Shown here: positions 16,081 to 24,604 of the stretch, in pieces | Layout: every line of letters starts with the position of its first letter | How positions within the stretch are numbered: the stretch's first letter is position 1 | Assembly: GCA_031263265.1 (NCBI GenBank) | Contig: JAISGE010000015.1 | Location: forward strand, 1-30,242 | From: Treponema sp. | GTDB taxonomy: Bacteria; Spirochaetota; Spirochaetia; Treponematales; Breznakiellaceae | DNA: 30,242 nucleotides | Reading direction: 5' to 3' | Notes under the pieces: model-generated | The model's input: only the letters and a program-made list of their open reading frames with translations | Database searches by the model: none | What the model was told of the DNA's origin: nothing | Made by a program: the position numbers and the translations under genes

Positions 16081-17358
16081 CTACATGTTTAGTTTATTGA
16101 GGAGGAGTTTCTTGAATCGGCTTATGGGCTTGGAATCAGGTTCTAATATTAAGGCTGCTTCACAATCCGCCAAGGCTTTGAGAAAGTCATCCAAGTGATA
16201 ATAGGCCTGTCCTCGGCGATAGTGGCAAAATGCCTGATAGGGGTTTATCTTGAGGGATAAGGTAAAATCATCAATGGCCTCAAGGTACTGTAACAAAACC
16301 GTTTTAACGATACCCCGAAAATAGACCGCTTTATAGGATTCACGATCCAGTTCCAAAGAACAGGTAAAATCCTGGATTGCATCCTCATAGCAGGATTGGG
16401 CAAAATTGGCCATGCCTCGGTGTTTATAAATAAGAGAAGCAATGGTATTTTCAGGTTCCATTTTTAGAATAGAGGTGTATAAGTCAATGGCTACCGTAAA
16501 GCGATGCTCATTATGGGCATGCAGGGCTTTAAGCAAAAGTTCATCAATTGAATTGTTTTCCAAAGAGTCCACTGCATCAGGGGCCGATGCGTCTATTTGG
16601 ATTTTGTCAATTGCGGTTTCCCTTTGACGGTTCTGAGAAGGCTTTTTTGATTGTTCCTTAGTAAGCAGTGGGGTATCAATGGATGCTTCAATCTTCTTAA
16701 AAAAAGAATTCCGCCGCTTTTCCAACTCCCGGTTAAGCTGCCGTTGATAGGTCCTGACTTCCTGAAAAATCGTATCTGCCAGGGAAAGGCTGGCATTCAG
16801 GGCCGCTAATTTACGTTTCATAGGTTCATCGAAGGGAGTAAACGTCGCTTTATACACCAGTTCATGTTCCACTTCAGCCCAAGCATCTTGGAGAATAGTA
16901 CGAATTTGAATCTCCACTACGTCTAATCCGCAGTTACCCCGCTTCTTAATAAGAGGTTCAGGAATTTTTATCAAAAAATGAATTGATTCATATCCGAATT
17001 CTTTGAAAGAATAATTAGAACCCTTCCGTTCTATCTCGATAACCTCAAAATTCGTTTTCAAACATCTTTCAACTACCGCGAGATCTTCAAAAAAAGGGCA
17101 TACAATCCTGATACCGATTACATCGGTAATACCTAGATCTTGGGAACAGAGCGGATCTTTTTGAAGAAGCCTGATGTATTTTTTATAATAGCTCTCAAAT
17201 TCCTTAACCCTGCCTTTAACTATTGGATGGGATGAAAGAAACTTGAGCTTTTCCTCAAGGATACTTTCAATATCCCTGGTAATTAAAATCCTTACCTGGG
17301 CATACGCTTCGTATGTTTTTCGGAGTATAAGCTGATCGGGAATTGCACAATTATACAT
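16081..17358 (-). CDS. (p)ppGpp synthetase-domain protein with C-terminal TPR repeats
   Basis: This 425-residue fusion has a RelA/SpoT nucleotidyltransferase domain in residues ~30-190. It keeps the synthetase landmarks: VKGRVKEFESYYKK (46-60), ITDVIGIRI with the metal-binding Asp (78-86), GYESIH (122-127), VEIQIRT (148-154) and WAEVEHEL (160-167). There is no HD hydrolase domain and no TGS/ACT region, so it resembles small alarmone synthetases. A basic linker (200-265) leads to about four TPR units (~270-415) with the typical G/A/Y/P spacing. The TPRs probably sense a partner and control synthesis of the stringent-response alarmone. It is a single gene, convergent with the deacetylase, and its start at ATG 17358 has only a weak ribosome site. 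Confidence 0.9.
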   Translation of the reverse strand: MYNCAIPDQLILRKTYEAYAQVRILITRDIESILEEKLKFLSSHPIVKGRVKEFESYYKKYIRLLQKDPLCSQDLGITDVIGIRIVCPFFEDLAVVERCLKTNFEVIEIERKGSNYSFKEFGYESIHFLIKIPEPLIKKRGNCGLDVVEIQIRTILQDAWAEVEHELVYKATFTPFDEPMKRKLAALNASLSLADTIFQEVRTYQRQLNRELEKRRNSFFKKIEASIDTPLLTKEQSKKPSQNRQRETAIDKIQIDASAPDAVDSLENNSIDELLLKALHAHNEHRFTVAIDLYTSILKMEPENTIASLIYKHRGMANFAQSCYEDAIQDFTCSLELDRESYKAVYFRGIVKTVLLQYLEAIDDFTLSLKINPYQAFCHYRRGQAYYHLDDFLKALADCEAALILEPDSKPISRFKKLLLNKLNM

Positions 17359-17379
17359 CCTATGATCCAGTTTTCCCTA

Positions 17380-17428
17380 TAAAAACTAAAAGCTGCCTAA
17401 AAATCCACTGAGGATTTTTTAGGCAGCC
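17380..17428 (-). terminator. Intrinsic terminator downstream of flaA
   Basis: Reading the minus strand, a long stem pairs GGCTGCCTAAAAAATCC (17428-17412) with GGATTTTTAGGCAGC (17406-17392) across a 5-base loop, with one A/T bulge. It is followed by TTTTAGTTTTTA. It lies 40 bases past the flaA stop and should insulate the downstream synthetase-TPR gene. Confidence 0.9.
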
Positions 17429-17467
17429 TTAGTTCATAATACTACGTGGATAAACACTTTACTCGAC

Positions 17468-18523
17468 TTATTCTTCCTCACTACTAGTACCCTCGGTAGG
17501 GGTAAAGGTAGTCTCAGTAGCCTGCCGCGCGTTATCCAAATAGCGCTGGACTTCTTGCTGGCCAAGCCGCTGCAATTCTGAGGTTTTCCGGGCAGTTTCC
17601 CGATCCTGAATGATATTCCACAGGGATTCATCCTCAATATCCCGTTCAGTATCCAATACGGCCTTATCGTAGATGACTTTGACATCCTTGAAATAACCGA
17701 TGTAATCTCCGCCAGGACTGGAGGCGCTCCGCTGAATGAGGAATCCACCAAACTTTACAAAAGGCGTTGAATCTGGATAGATGGGGTATAGGCGTAATTC
17801 ACGGTTCCGAACGTTCTGCACATACGCAGGATTATCCCACCGGAGTTCTCCCCAACCTTCAAAGTTAAGATAACCCATGAAATAGGTTTTTTCGTTCCCT
17901 TTGTCATCCACCAAAATTACCGAAAGCGCGTGGGGGAAATTGAGTCCATAGGCATTTACCGCTATTGACTTAATGGTTCCTACGTTCTTGATCACCCCAA
18001 AACCACCGGTCGGCTTGCCGTCCTCATCAGTCTCACCTTCAAAACGACTAGGACCAGTAACACCAGATTCTTCACCAGGCTGAATATTTCCGTCATCATC
18101 AATCTCTGCTGGAGGTTCAAATGCAGGAATATCAAAGGGCGGCTTTACAATAGCCCAAGAATTAAAGGGCTCCACAGGGAAGTGTACCCGAACGCCCATA
18201 ACCGTGCCCCACTCTTTAGAAGGGGCTTCTTTAGTATAACTCAGGTGCTTAGTGGTGACGTTCCGCGAAGAGGACGAAAATACCACATCCCACCTGTCTA
18301 TAGCTAAAGAAGACTTCATCGCTACTCTTTGCCTAGCAGTGAAGTTACTGGTGGCCTCATTGGTAAAATCCATCAAGGTCGCACGGTTTTGAGTTGGCAC
18401 GTCATTTTGGTCGGGAACAATATCGGCTGTTAATTTTGAGAAATCGATAAGTATCGACTCTTCAGCAAACACCGATCCCATTGCTAACAACGTGACGACG
18501 ACAAGAATGAAGATACGTTTCAT
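17468..18523 (-). CDS. flaA: Periplasmic flagellar filament outer-layer (sheath) protein FlaA
   Basis: FlaA forms the sheath around the FlaB core of spirochaete periplasmic flagella. It is exported through the Sec pathway. The 351-residue precursor has a clear signal peptide (MKRIFILVVVTLLAMGSVFA, cleavage before EES). The mature body matches spirochaete FlaA: MDFTNEATSNFTARQRVAMK, the GVRVHFPVEPFNSWAIVKPPF block, and a later YFMGYLNFEGWGEL segment. A proline/acid-rich stretch around residues 135-165 and an acidic, Thr/Glu-rich tail are species-variable parts. GAAAGGAG precedes ATG 18523. A strong promoter lies upstream and a strong terminator downstream, so it is a monocistronic, highly expressed gene. 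Confidence 0.95.
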   Translation of the reverse strand: MKRIFILVVVTLLAMGSVFAEESILIDFSKLTADIVPDQNDVPTQNRATLMDFTNEATSNFTARQRVAMKSSLAIDRWDVVFSSSSRNVTTKHLSYTKEAPSKEWGTVMGVRVHFPVEPFNSWAIVKPPFDIPAFEPPAEIDDDGNIQPGEESGVTGPSRFEGETDEDGKPTGGFGVIKNVGTIKSIAVNAYGLNFPHALSVILVDDKGNEKTYFMGYLNFEGWGELRWDNPAYVQNVRNRELRLYPIYPDSTPFVKFGGFLIQRSASSPGGDYIGYFKDVKVIYDKAVLDTERDIEDESLWNIIQDRETARKTSELQRLGQQEVQRYLDNARQATETTFTPTEGTSSEEE

Positions 18524-18572
18524 TCACAGCTCCTTTCAATTGACTGTAGTTTTAACATACTAGTTATTAATA

Positions 18573-18600
18573 AGTATACAAAATATAATTAATTTGTCAA
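18573..18600 (-). promoter_or_regulatory. flaA: sigma-70 promoter of flaA
   Basis: A perfect TTGACA (18600-18595) is followed after 16 bases by TATACT (18578-18573). The predicted start is near 18566, giving a leader of about 43 bases. This separates flaA from the amidase-GerMN genes upstream. It is a vegetative-type promoter, unlike the sigma-28 promoter of flaB. Confidence 0.8.
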
Positions 18601-18649
18601 CGGCTTTTTACCCTGATTTTTGCAATATTATAACTATTTAAAATAAATT

Positions 18650-19159
18650 TTATCCCCATACATCACTGGTTTGAGGGACCAGTACCTCATGGCCGTGGAT
18701 AAAAAGTTTCACCTCTTTGACTACAGGAAAATTCCGCCGGATTCCCCTCTGGAGGGTATCCAGGCTCTGAAAGATATCCCCGCCCGGGGCCTCCAAAGGA
18801 GGCAAGGCAGCACTTTCTGAAAGATCCACGTATACATCTCCATCCCGGTATAGTAATGAACGAAGCCGAGTTTCTCTGGGAAACAAAGGCAGAGAATCCG
18901 GCGCCAACGGCCCAAGGAGGGCCTCCTCCACATAGCGTCTCAAGGCAATTTCTTCTGTAGGAGATCGGGAAACCATGCGGTCTTCCACTACGGGCTTTCC
19001 ATCCCCCAACGTATAAAACATAAAGGTCCACCTCACCTGATTTAACTGCCGGAATTGGGTGCATGTAAAGACCCCTAACAGGAGCAGGTAGCATAAACGC
19101 CGGATATAGGGTTTTACCCAGAAACCGGCATTTCCTTTAATTTTCCTCGTACCCTTCAT
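18650..19159 (-). CDS. GerMN-domain membrane-anchored or secreted protein
   Basis: The 169-residue protein has a basic N-terminus and one hydrophobic segment (about residues 22-33, LLLLGVFTC), either a membrane anchor or a non-canonical lipobox. It then has a GerMN-type domain: RYVEEALLGPLAPDSLPLFP, LYRDGDVYVDLSESA, and a terminal strand with VKLFIHG. GerMN domains occur in envelope proteins linked to sporulation, cell-wall hydrolases or division, and have no known catalytic role. It follows the amidase gene by 50 bases, so the two are likely co-transcribed and may act together at the cell wall. ATG 19159 has AGG 5 bases upstream. Confidence 0.82.
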   Translation of the reverse strand: MKGTRKIKGNAGFWVKPYIRRLCYLLLLGVFTCTQFRQLNQVRWTFMFYTLGDGKPVVEDRMVSRSPTEEIALRRYVEEALLGPLAPDSLPLFPRETRLRSLLYRDGDVYVDLSESAALPPLEAPGGDIFQSLDTLQRGIRRNFPVVKEVKLFIHGHEVLVPQTSDVWG

Positions 19160-19209
19160 GTGAACCTAATATATCCCATTCTTTAGAGGCTTTCCCAAGT
19201 TTATGCAGT

Positions 19210-20283
19210 TCATCCTGACGACCCTTCAAACTCACCCACAAAGTCCATGATACCCTTATATAAGGCTTCTGAAAAGTGCTCTAAGTATGCTTCATCGGTC
19301 AAAAGCGCGGCATCCGTCTCATTGCTTAAAAATCCTAACTCCACCAAGACCGAAGGCATCCGAACATTCCGTACTACAAACCATTCTTCTGCTTTGATAC
19401 CCCGGGAAGGAAGCGAACTGCCCAGGGCTTCATTAAACCGTTTTATAATTGCTTCAGCCATCCTAATACTTTCAGAGGTGAATTCTTCCTCTAACATGGC
19501 ATTAAGAATGGGAATAACTTCTTGAGTATCCTTGTATTTCGACTGGTCAATGACGGTCCGCCGGTACTCTGGACTGAGGTACCAGACCTCATAACCCCGT
19601 ACCTGTTTATTGAAGGATGCATTGGCATGGATAGAAATGTATACCGTGGCCTCGTTATCTTTCAGGGGAATCGCATTGGCTATGGCTACCCGATCATCCA
19701 AGCTGATGAAGATATCCTGGTCCCGGGTCAATAGGACCTGTTTATCGGGAAAACTTCGGGAAAGCCGGCTATGCAGGTCTTTGGAAACCTTGAGGGTAAT
19801 GTCCTTTTCTTCCACCCGTATAGCTTTTCCATCAATACTATGATTTCCCACGGCTCCGGTATCTTTACCCCCATGACCAGGATCCACGATGATCCCGGCA
19901 ATACGAAATTGGACAGGCACTTCCTGGGGAATGGTATCTTCCAAAGCCTTACCCAGGGCGTTCACAAAGGCTTGAGGAAACCGCAACGCCCCTTGCTCAA
20001 GAAAGGGGGAGGAAAGGAAGACTATTTCTTTACCGTTCAGTATAACCAAACCTGTTTCCCCAGGTAGACCAACCTGGAAAGATGCGTACTGATCTGATCG
20101 TGAGAAGATTCCAATCTGGAAAAAAGGATCCCAACGGAATGTTGTAGCGCTTTCAGGCAAATCCAGGCTTTTGAGGGTTTCATCCAAGGTGAGGGCCTTC
20201 TCATCCCCAAAGCCCAGGATTTGTATAGATATAAAGAAGATGCTGGAAAACAATATCCTTAGCAAGAAACGCCTGGTATGCAT
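19210..20283 (-). CDS. N-acetylmuramoyl-L-alanine amidase (Amidase_3)
   Basis: This is a periplasmic zinc amidase that cuts the bond between MurNAc and the stem peptide. The 357-residue product has a signal peptide (hydrophobic residues 8-24). An N-terminal domain (~28-125) is of unrecognised type. The catalytic domain carries VDPGHGG with zinc ligand His137, the second ligand Glu near 159 (VEEKDITLKV), the third ligand His219 (YISIHANAS), and the catalytic Glu in VELGFLSNETDA near 315. GGAGG precedes ATG 20283 by 11 bases. The neighbours are the GerMN protein and then flaA. A role in cell separation or in making room for periplasmic flagella is inferred. Confidence 0.93.
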   Translation of the reverse strand: MHTRRFLLRILFSSIFFISIQILGFGDEKALTLDETLKSLDLPESATTFRWDPFFQIGIFSRSDQYASFQVGLPGETGLVILNGKEIVFLSSPFLEQGALRFPQAFVNALGKALEDTIPQEVPVQFRIAGIIVDPGHGGKDTGAVGNHSIDGKAIRVEEKDITLKVSKDLHSRLSRSFPDKQVLLTRDQDIFISLDDRVAIANAIPLKDNEATVYISIHANASFNKQVRGYEVWYLSPEYRRTVIDQSKYKDTQEVIPILNAMLEEEFTSESIRMAEAIIKRFNEALGSSLPSRGIKAEEWFVVRNVRMPSVLVELGFLSNETDAALLTDEAYLEHFSEALYKGIMDFVGEFEGSSG

Positions 20284-20359
20284 CTATTCTATTACCTCCA
20301 ACACTACCCTTAAAAGCCCTATCATGCAGCTTAACGCAATGATGAGCCAGACGAGGGAC

Positions 20360-21970
20360 TTACCTGCTAGAGGAATGGACCGGTACGAGGGTATCCACTA
20401 TATATACCGCGCCCTGATACCCTCCCCGGATCAGGGCGGCCCAGAAACAGCGGCCTAGAACCACGGTCTTTTCCCCAGTCTCCCCAAGTTCCCCCAGGGG
20501 AAGGGGAAACCCGGTGATGGCCCGGACCGCTTCAAGGCTCTCTAGTACAGTCCTCCCGGTATAATCCTGTAAGCCTGATTCGATCAAGGGCTGAAACGGA
20601 AGCAGTACTACCTGGGGCTTTTGAGCGGAAGCCGTTTCTACATCAAGCCCTGTCTGCTCCGGTTCCGGGAAAGCAGCCAAGAGGGAGCGGAGGGATTCTG
20701 GAAGGGAAAAGGCAGCAGGGGGAAATGGTTCTGCTCCAGCAGCAGAAGCGAGGAAGTGCTCGGTTTCATTATTCGGCGCCTCAAGCCGGATCAAGATCAA
20801 ACGGGCAGCCTGTTCTGCGGCGTTTACCGCAGCTTCCCGGGTAGGCGCCGCGCTGATGATATTCCCACATTTACTTACGTTGTTCTCAGGAAACTGAACC
20901 CGGGTTCCCGGCTCAATGCGGAGGAACAGATCAGTCACATACGTAAGGGATTGGGCCGCTTCAATACCTTGAATAGCCTTGACCTTTCCAGGTATGGAGA
21001 TAAAGGCCCGTTCCGCGCTCGTCCAATGCCGAATCGGTTTGAGTCCTTGGGGGGCCTTCCCCAAGGCAACCAGGATAGCTCCTCGGGTAACTTCCACCCC
21101 TGAAGAGTAGGGGTAGGTCCAGCCCGACATATACCCCCCAGAGAGCCGGGCAGCAATTTCTCCTATCATAGGCCCCTGAGGGGTGAGTTTGATATCTCCC
21201 TTCGCGGCTCCGTTGGTGATACCCAAAGCCCTGATTCCTGCCCTAAAGACCGCAAGTAGGATTTCAGCATTAGCCGGATTGAGGGCAGTAGGCATAGTAT
21301 GGCCCATTTCAATGAAATACGGAGGAAAATAGATGTGCCGGTCTGCCAGACCGCAGATGGTGATCTCCCCCTGGTATACCAGGGCGTCTACCGAAAATTC
21401 AGGTCCTTCCATGTATGCTTCCAGGATGACCCGGTTTGTTCGGGAGAACCTAAGTGCATCGGTTACCGCAGCACCGAGCATTTCAGGACGGTCAACCCGA
21501 CGACAGCCCCGGGCGCCCATATTGTCTACGGGTTTAACCACCAGGGGATACCCAAAGGGCGGGGAAAATCCAGCATCAGGAACCGCTTCCACCACTACAA
21601 ATGCCGGGGAGGGCAATCCTGCCCTGTGAAAGCATCGGCGCATCCGTTCCTTGTCCGAAGCATTAAGGGCAGCCTCATAGGAGATCCCGGGAAGCCCTAG
21701 TTGCGCTGCAACCCAGGCCACGGTGGTGGAAAAATCGGTTCCTGCGGTCATGATCCCCCCTAAGCCCCCCCGCGCTTTAAGGGAAGCTCCCAAGGCTGCA
21801 ATGTTCTCTTTGTCTTTTAAATCGATCTGCTCAAAGCGATCCGCTAAGGAAGCCCAGGGAGCCTTGGGATCCGCGTCTACCACTACGGTTTCAAGGCCTA
21901 ATGCCTTGGCAATTCTGATAGCAGGTCCCTGCATCACCCCTGCTCCCAGAATCATTAATCGTTCTTTCAT
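20360..21970 (-). CDS. ATP-grasp ligase of the flagellum-linked sugar operon
   Basis: ATP-grasp enzymes join a carboxylate, via an acyl-phosphate, to an amine or other nucleophile. The 536-residue product starts with a Rossmann-like preATP-grasp domain (MILGAGVMQGPAIRIAKALG, then VVVDADPKAPW). It then has the ATP-grasp fold: GYPLVVKPVDNMGARG, EAYMEGPEFSVDALV, and the metal-binding DIKLTPQGPMIGEIAARLSGG. This is the CarB/PurK/PurT-like layout. The last ~130 residues are a region I do not recognise. ATG 21970 sits 1 base after the upstream stop; an in-frame ATG at 21982 is possible. It is the last of the five tightly packed genes. The substrate is unknown. Attaching an acyl or amino group to a sugar is a reasonable guess from context. 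Confidence 0.85.
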   Translation of the reverse strand: MKERLMILGAGVMQGPAIRIAKALGLETVVVDADPKAPWASLADRFEQIDLKDKENIAALGASLKARGGLGGIMTAGTDFSTTVAWVAAQLGLPGISYEAALNASDKERMRRCFHRAGLPSPAFVVVEAVPDAGFSPPFGYPLVVKPVDNMGARGCRRVDRPEMLGAAVTDALRFSRTNRVILEAYMEGPEFSVDALVYQGEITICGLADRHIYFPPYFIEMGHTMPTALNPANAEILLAVFRAGIRALGITNGAAKGDIKLTPQGPMIGEIAARLSGGYMSGWTYPYSSGVEVTRGAILVALGKAPQGLKPIRHWTSAERAFISIPGKVKAIQGIEAAQSLTYVTDLFLRIEPGTRVQFPENNVSKCGNIISAAPTREAAVNAAEQAARLILIRLEAPNNETEHFLASAAGAEPFPPAAFSLPESLRSLLAAFPEPEQTGLDVETASAQKPQVVLLPFQPLIESGLQDYTGRTVLESLEAVRAITGFPLPLGELGETGEKTVVLGRCFWAALIRGGYQGAVYIVDTLVPVHSSSR

Positions 21971-21971
21971 A

Positions 21972-23912
21972 TTATTTCCCATCTGTTGATTGCTCAACGG
22001 CCGATCTTGTAACCGCCGTTTCTTTGACCGCATACACCTCGAAGGTATCTCCGAGATGCAATAAACGGCTTATCCAGAGGAATAAACCGTATACTATACC
22101 ACTTTTTTTCCTGGGTTCACCTAAAAACCTTCCCACTAAGGGAAAGCGTTCTGGATGATGTCCAGAGATAACTACTTTTTTGAGTTCAAATCCAAATAGT
22201 TTGAGGATGCTCCTGATCCGGGAAGGCTTCCAAATGGTCCAATGATCCGGTGGACTTTGTTCAAGGAAATCTTTGAGGGACTTGCGGCCTGATATACCAG
22301 AACCAGAAGGGGTTGCAAAGGCCAATACCCCACCGGGTTTGAGGAGTCGGTACAGTTCTGTAAGAACTGCTCCCGGTTTTTCAAAATGTTCCAGTACATA
22401 CCAGAGGGAGATGAGGTCAAACCCTCCTTCCCTGAACGTTGGAGGCAAGGGAGTTTCCGGGAAAAAACCCTGGAATGCCGACATGTTCAGTTCGTCCCGG
22501 ACATACCGAACCGCATCTTCTGCAGGATCCATGCCAAAAGGCAAAAATCCTTCTTCCCGTGCGGCAACCATGAATGGTCCATAGGCACAGCCTATATCCA
22601 GGAGCCGGAATTGGGTCTTAGAAGGATCTTCCCCCCGGTTCCTCCTCCTGGAACGGTAGAGGAGCCGCTTACCATGGTGCAGTCGTTTTTTTCCGCACTG
22701 TACCAGATATGGAAAATCTTCAAGGTAGGTTTTTCCATATTGCTGTTTATAAAAGCTAAAAAAATAGTCCCGGGCGTAGGTAATGGGAGGTATGGAGCAG
22801 CGGAGGAGGTACACCATACCGCAACGCAGACAACGCCGGTAGCTTCGATCCGGGAACCGGGCACAGACCGGATCTCGAGCAGGGGAGGCACCCCCGCAGA
22901 CCGGACAGGTCAAAGGTACTCGGAGGGTATAGGTCCCCAGTAGATCCCCCAGTCCCTGAGAGGAATGACCTGCATCCTCTCCTGTTGCATTAATCCCATA
23001 ACGCACCCGGATTTGCTCGCAGCGATCCCCTAGGGATACCAGCGCTTTATCATTCAAGAGGATATTGCGTAAGCAGTGCGCCCTCTTTTTACCGATGCCT
23101 CCGGACATGAACCCTGCATGGAGGGCCAGTTTCTCGTGATAGGCACTGGGAGAGAGGAGCAACACTGGGACTCGGGCAGCCAAACTTTCAAAAGCGGTGA
23201 GGCCGAAGTGGGTAACTACCAGATCATACGTGGCAAGCTGTTCCCGGAGTTCTGTCATGCCCTCCACAACCCGAATTCCCTCAGCAACAAGGAGCGTCTT
23301 CTCCTGCTCTCCTGTCTGGTTAAGGCTGCCGAATAGGACGGTAATGTCTGTTTGCCCTGACAACTTCAAGGCAAGGCAGGCCGGAATGCTCAGCCCTGCA
23401 GGATCTTCCGCGCCAAAACTCACCAGGATTTTCAAGGTTTGCTGCTTCGGGGCATCACGTGAAATACCGAAAGAAGGCCGGCGGTTCTTGGGCAGAGGGA
23501 TGAGATGAGGAGCGAGGATATTGGGGGGAGCATTGCCTGGAAGACCAGGAAGCAGATCAATGAGAAAATCAAAACAATCTCGTTGCGGCCCTCCCTCATC
23601 AATCCCGATCAGAGGAGCTAAGGCCGCCCATTGGGCAAATTCTTCAGGAGCGGTTCTAAAACAGTCAAGGATAATTCCTTCCCAACTCCGCTTCTTGATG
23701 GTTTCGATATCCCCTATGAGCCAGGAGGCTTCCACGGTTCCTTCGGTAATAATGGACCTGAGTTCAAAATGGGGTTCAAGTCCCGGAATATAAAGGTACA
23801 CCTCCCGCTTGAGGGCACGAAGGGAACGAACCAGAACCAGGGAACGGACCAAGTGCCCTCCCCCGCGGCCTTTTTCAAAGGTGGAAACCACCAGGAGGGG
23901 GCCTTGTATCAT
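21972..23912 (-). CDS. SpsG/PseG-like glycosyl hydrolase/transferase fused to a SAM methyltransferase
   Basis: This 646-residue two-enzyme fusion has residues 1-~300 resembling SpsG/PseG (GT-B fold). It has the N-terminal GGGHLVRSLVLVRSLR and the nucleotide-sugar region VSFGAEDPAGLS ... VVTHFGLTAFESLAARVPVLLL. PseG removes UDP from the activated sugar in pseudaminic acid synthesis. Residues ~336-364 are a zinc ribbon (CPVC ... CLRC). Residues ~430-600 are a class I SAM methyltransferase with LLDIGCAYG (motif I), DPAEDAVRYV, and LWYVLEHFEKPG ... LLKPGG. The start overlaps the upstream stop as ATGA. The fusion suggests that sugar processing and methylation are consecutive steps. The exact reaction is not known. 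Confidence 0.86.
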   Translation of the reverse strand: MIQGPLLVVSTFEKGRGGGHLVRSLVLVRSLRALKREVYLYIPGLEPHFELRSIITEGTVEASWLIGDIETIKKRSWEGIILDCFRTAPEEFAQWAALAPLIGIDEGGPQRDCFDFLIDLLPGLPGNAPPNILAPHLIPLPKNRRPSFGISRDAPKQQTLKILVSFGAEDPAGLSIPACLALKLSGQTDITVLFGSLNQTGEQEKTLLVAEGIRVVEGMTELREQLATYDLVVTHFGLTAFESLAARVPVLLLSPSAYHEKLALHAGFMSGGIGKKRAHCLRNILLNDKALVSLGDRCEQIRVRYGINATGEDAGHSSQGLGDLLGTYTLRVPLTCPVCGGASPARDPVCARFPDRSYRRCLRCGMVYLLRCSIPPITYARDYFFSFYKQQYGKTYLEDFPYLVQCGKKRLHHGKRLLYRSRRRNRGEDPSKTQFRLLDIGCAYGPFMVAAREEGFLPFGMDPAEDAVRYVRDELNMSAFQGFFPETPLPPTFREGGFDLISLWYVLEHFEKPGAVLTELYRLLKPGGVLAFATPSGSGISGRKSLKDFLEQSPPDHWTIWKPSRIRSILKLFGFELKKVVISGHHPERFPLVGRFLGEPRKKSGIVYGLFLWISRLLHLGDTFEVYAVKETAVTRSAVEQSTDGK

Positions 23913-24604
23913 GGCAGTCCACCCTCTAAGGTCTTGAAAATCCTACGGTATGCGGCAATGATGGTCTTCCCCTGGGAAGCATTTCCTTCTGCCAAGGCAT
24001 CAAAGAGCATCAAGCCTCGTTGGTAATCTTCAGGGGTATCAATGCTTATCCGCATCCAGGGACCCTGCCATATCAGTGGGGCCAAGGGCCGGTGGATCAG
24101 GAACAAGTCAGGATGGGTATACAAATAGGGACACACATGTTCTCGTTCAGTCGTGAGGGATGCATCCCGCGCAGCCCTGAGCAAGGCTTCTGCAGCCACT
24201 GATTCCACCCCTGCACCATGGGGTAACCCACTATAACCGGCATAATCAGCCTTACGTTCACAGGCCTCCTGGTTGAGGGTATTCGCTGCATCCACAAACA
24301 CAAAAGGATTGTCCGCCGTTGCCCTGATAAGGCGATCTATTCCGAAACGGTGTACTGCCGCGCTATAACGGCTTAACACATCTTCCTTGGAACCTGCTAC
24401 CAGGTCAAAGCCGGCCTGTTCTGCTAAAGGGCCAAAGGCTTCTACACAGTCATGGGGGCAGGCAAGAACATACCGATCGCTCCATACTCCTTTGAGGGCC
24501 TCCATAACCCGCAAGACAAGCGGCTTACCTCCCAGGGCTAAGAGGGATTTTCCAGGAAGGCGGGTTGAGTCAAGCCGCGCCTGTAGCACCACCGCGGTGA
24601 TCAT
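23909..24604 (-). CDS. spsF: SpsF-like nucleotidyltransferase (CMP-sugar synthetase family)
   Basis: The 231-residue protein has the family N-terminus VVLQARLDSTRLPGKSLL, where Arg and Lys bind the nucleotide triphosphate. It also has EDVLSRY, IRATADNPFV (the metal/phosphate-binding Asp motif) and the closing RISIDTPEDYQRG. These are the landmarks of SpsF and of CMP-Kdo/CMP-nonulosonate synthetases, which activate a sugar acid with CTP. It overlaps both neighbours by ATGA, indicating tight translational coupling. Pairing with an SpsG-like gene repeats the spsF-spsG pairing of spore-coat and nonulosonic-acid clusters. The sugar itself is not identified. Confidence 0.88.
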   Translation of the reverse strand: MITAVVLQARLDSTRLPGKSLLALGGKPLVLRVMEALKGVWSDRYVLACPHDCVEAFGPLAEQAGFDLVAGSKEDVLSRYSAAVHRFGIDRLIRATADNPFVFVDAANTLNQEACERKADYAGYSGLPHGAGVESVAAEALLRAARDASLTTEREHVCPYLYTHPDLFLIHRPLAPLIWQGPWMRISIDTPEDYQRGLMLFDALAEGNASQGKTIIAAYRRIFKTLEGGLP

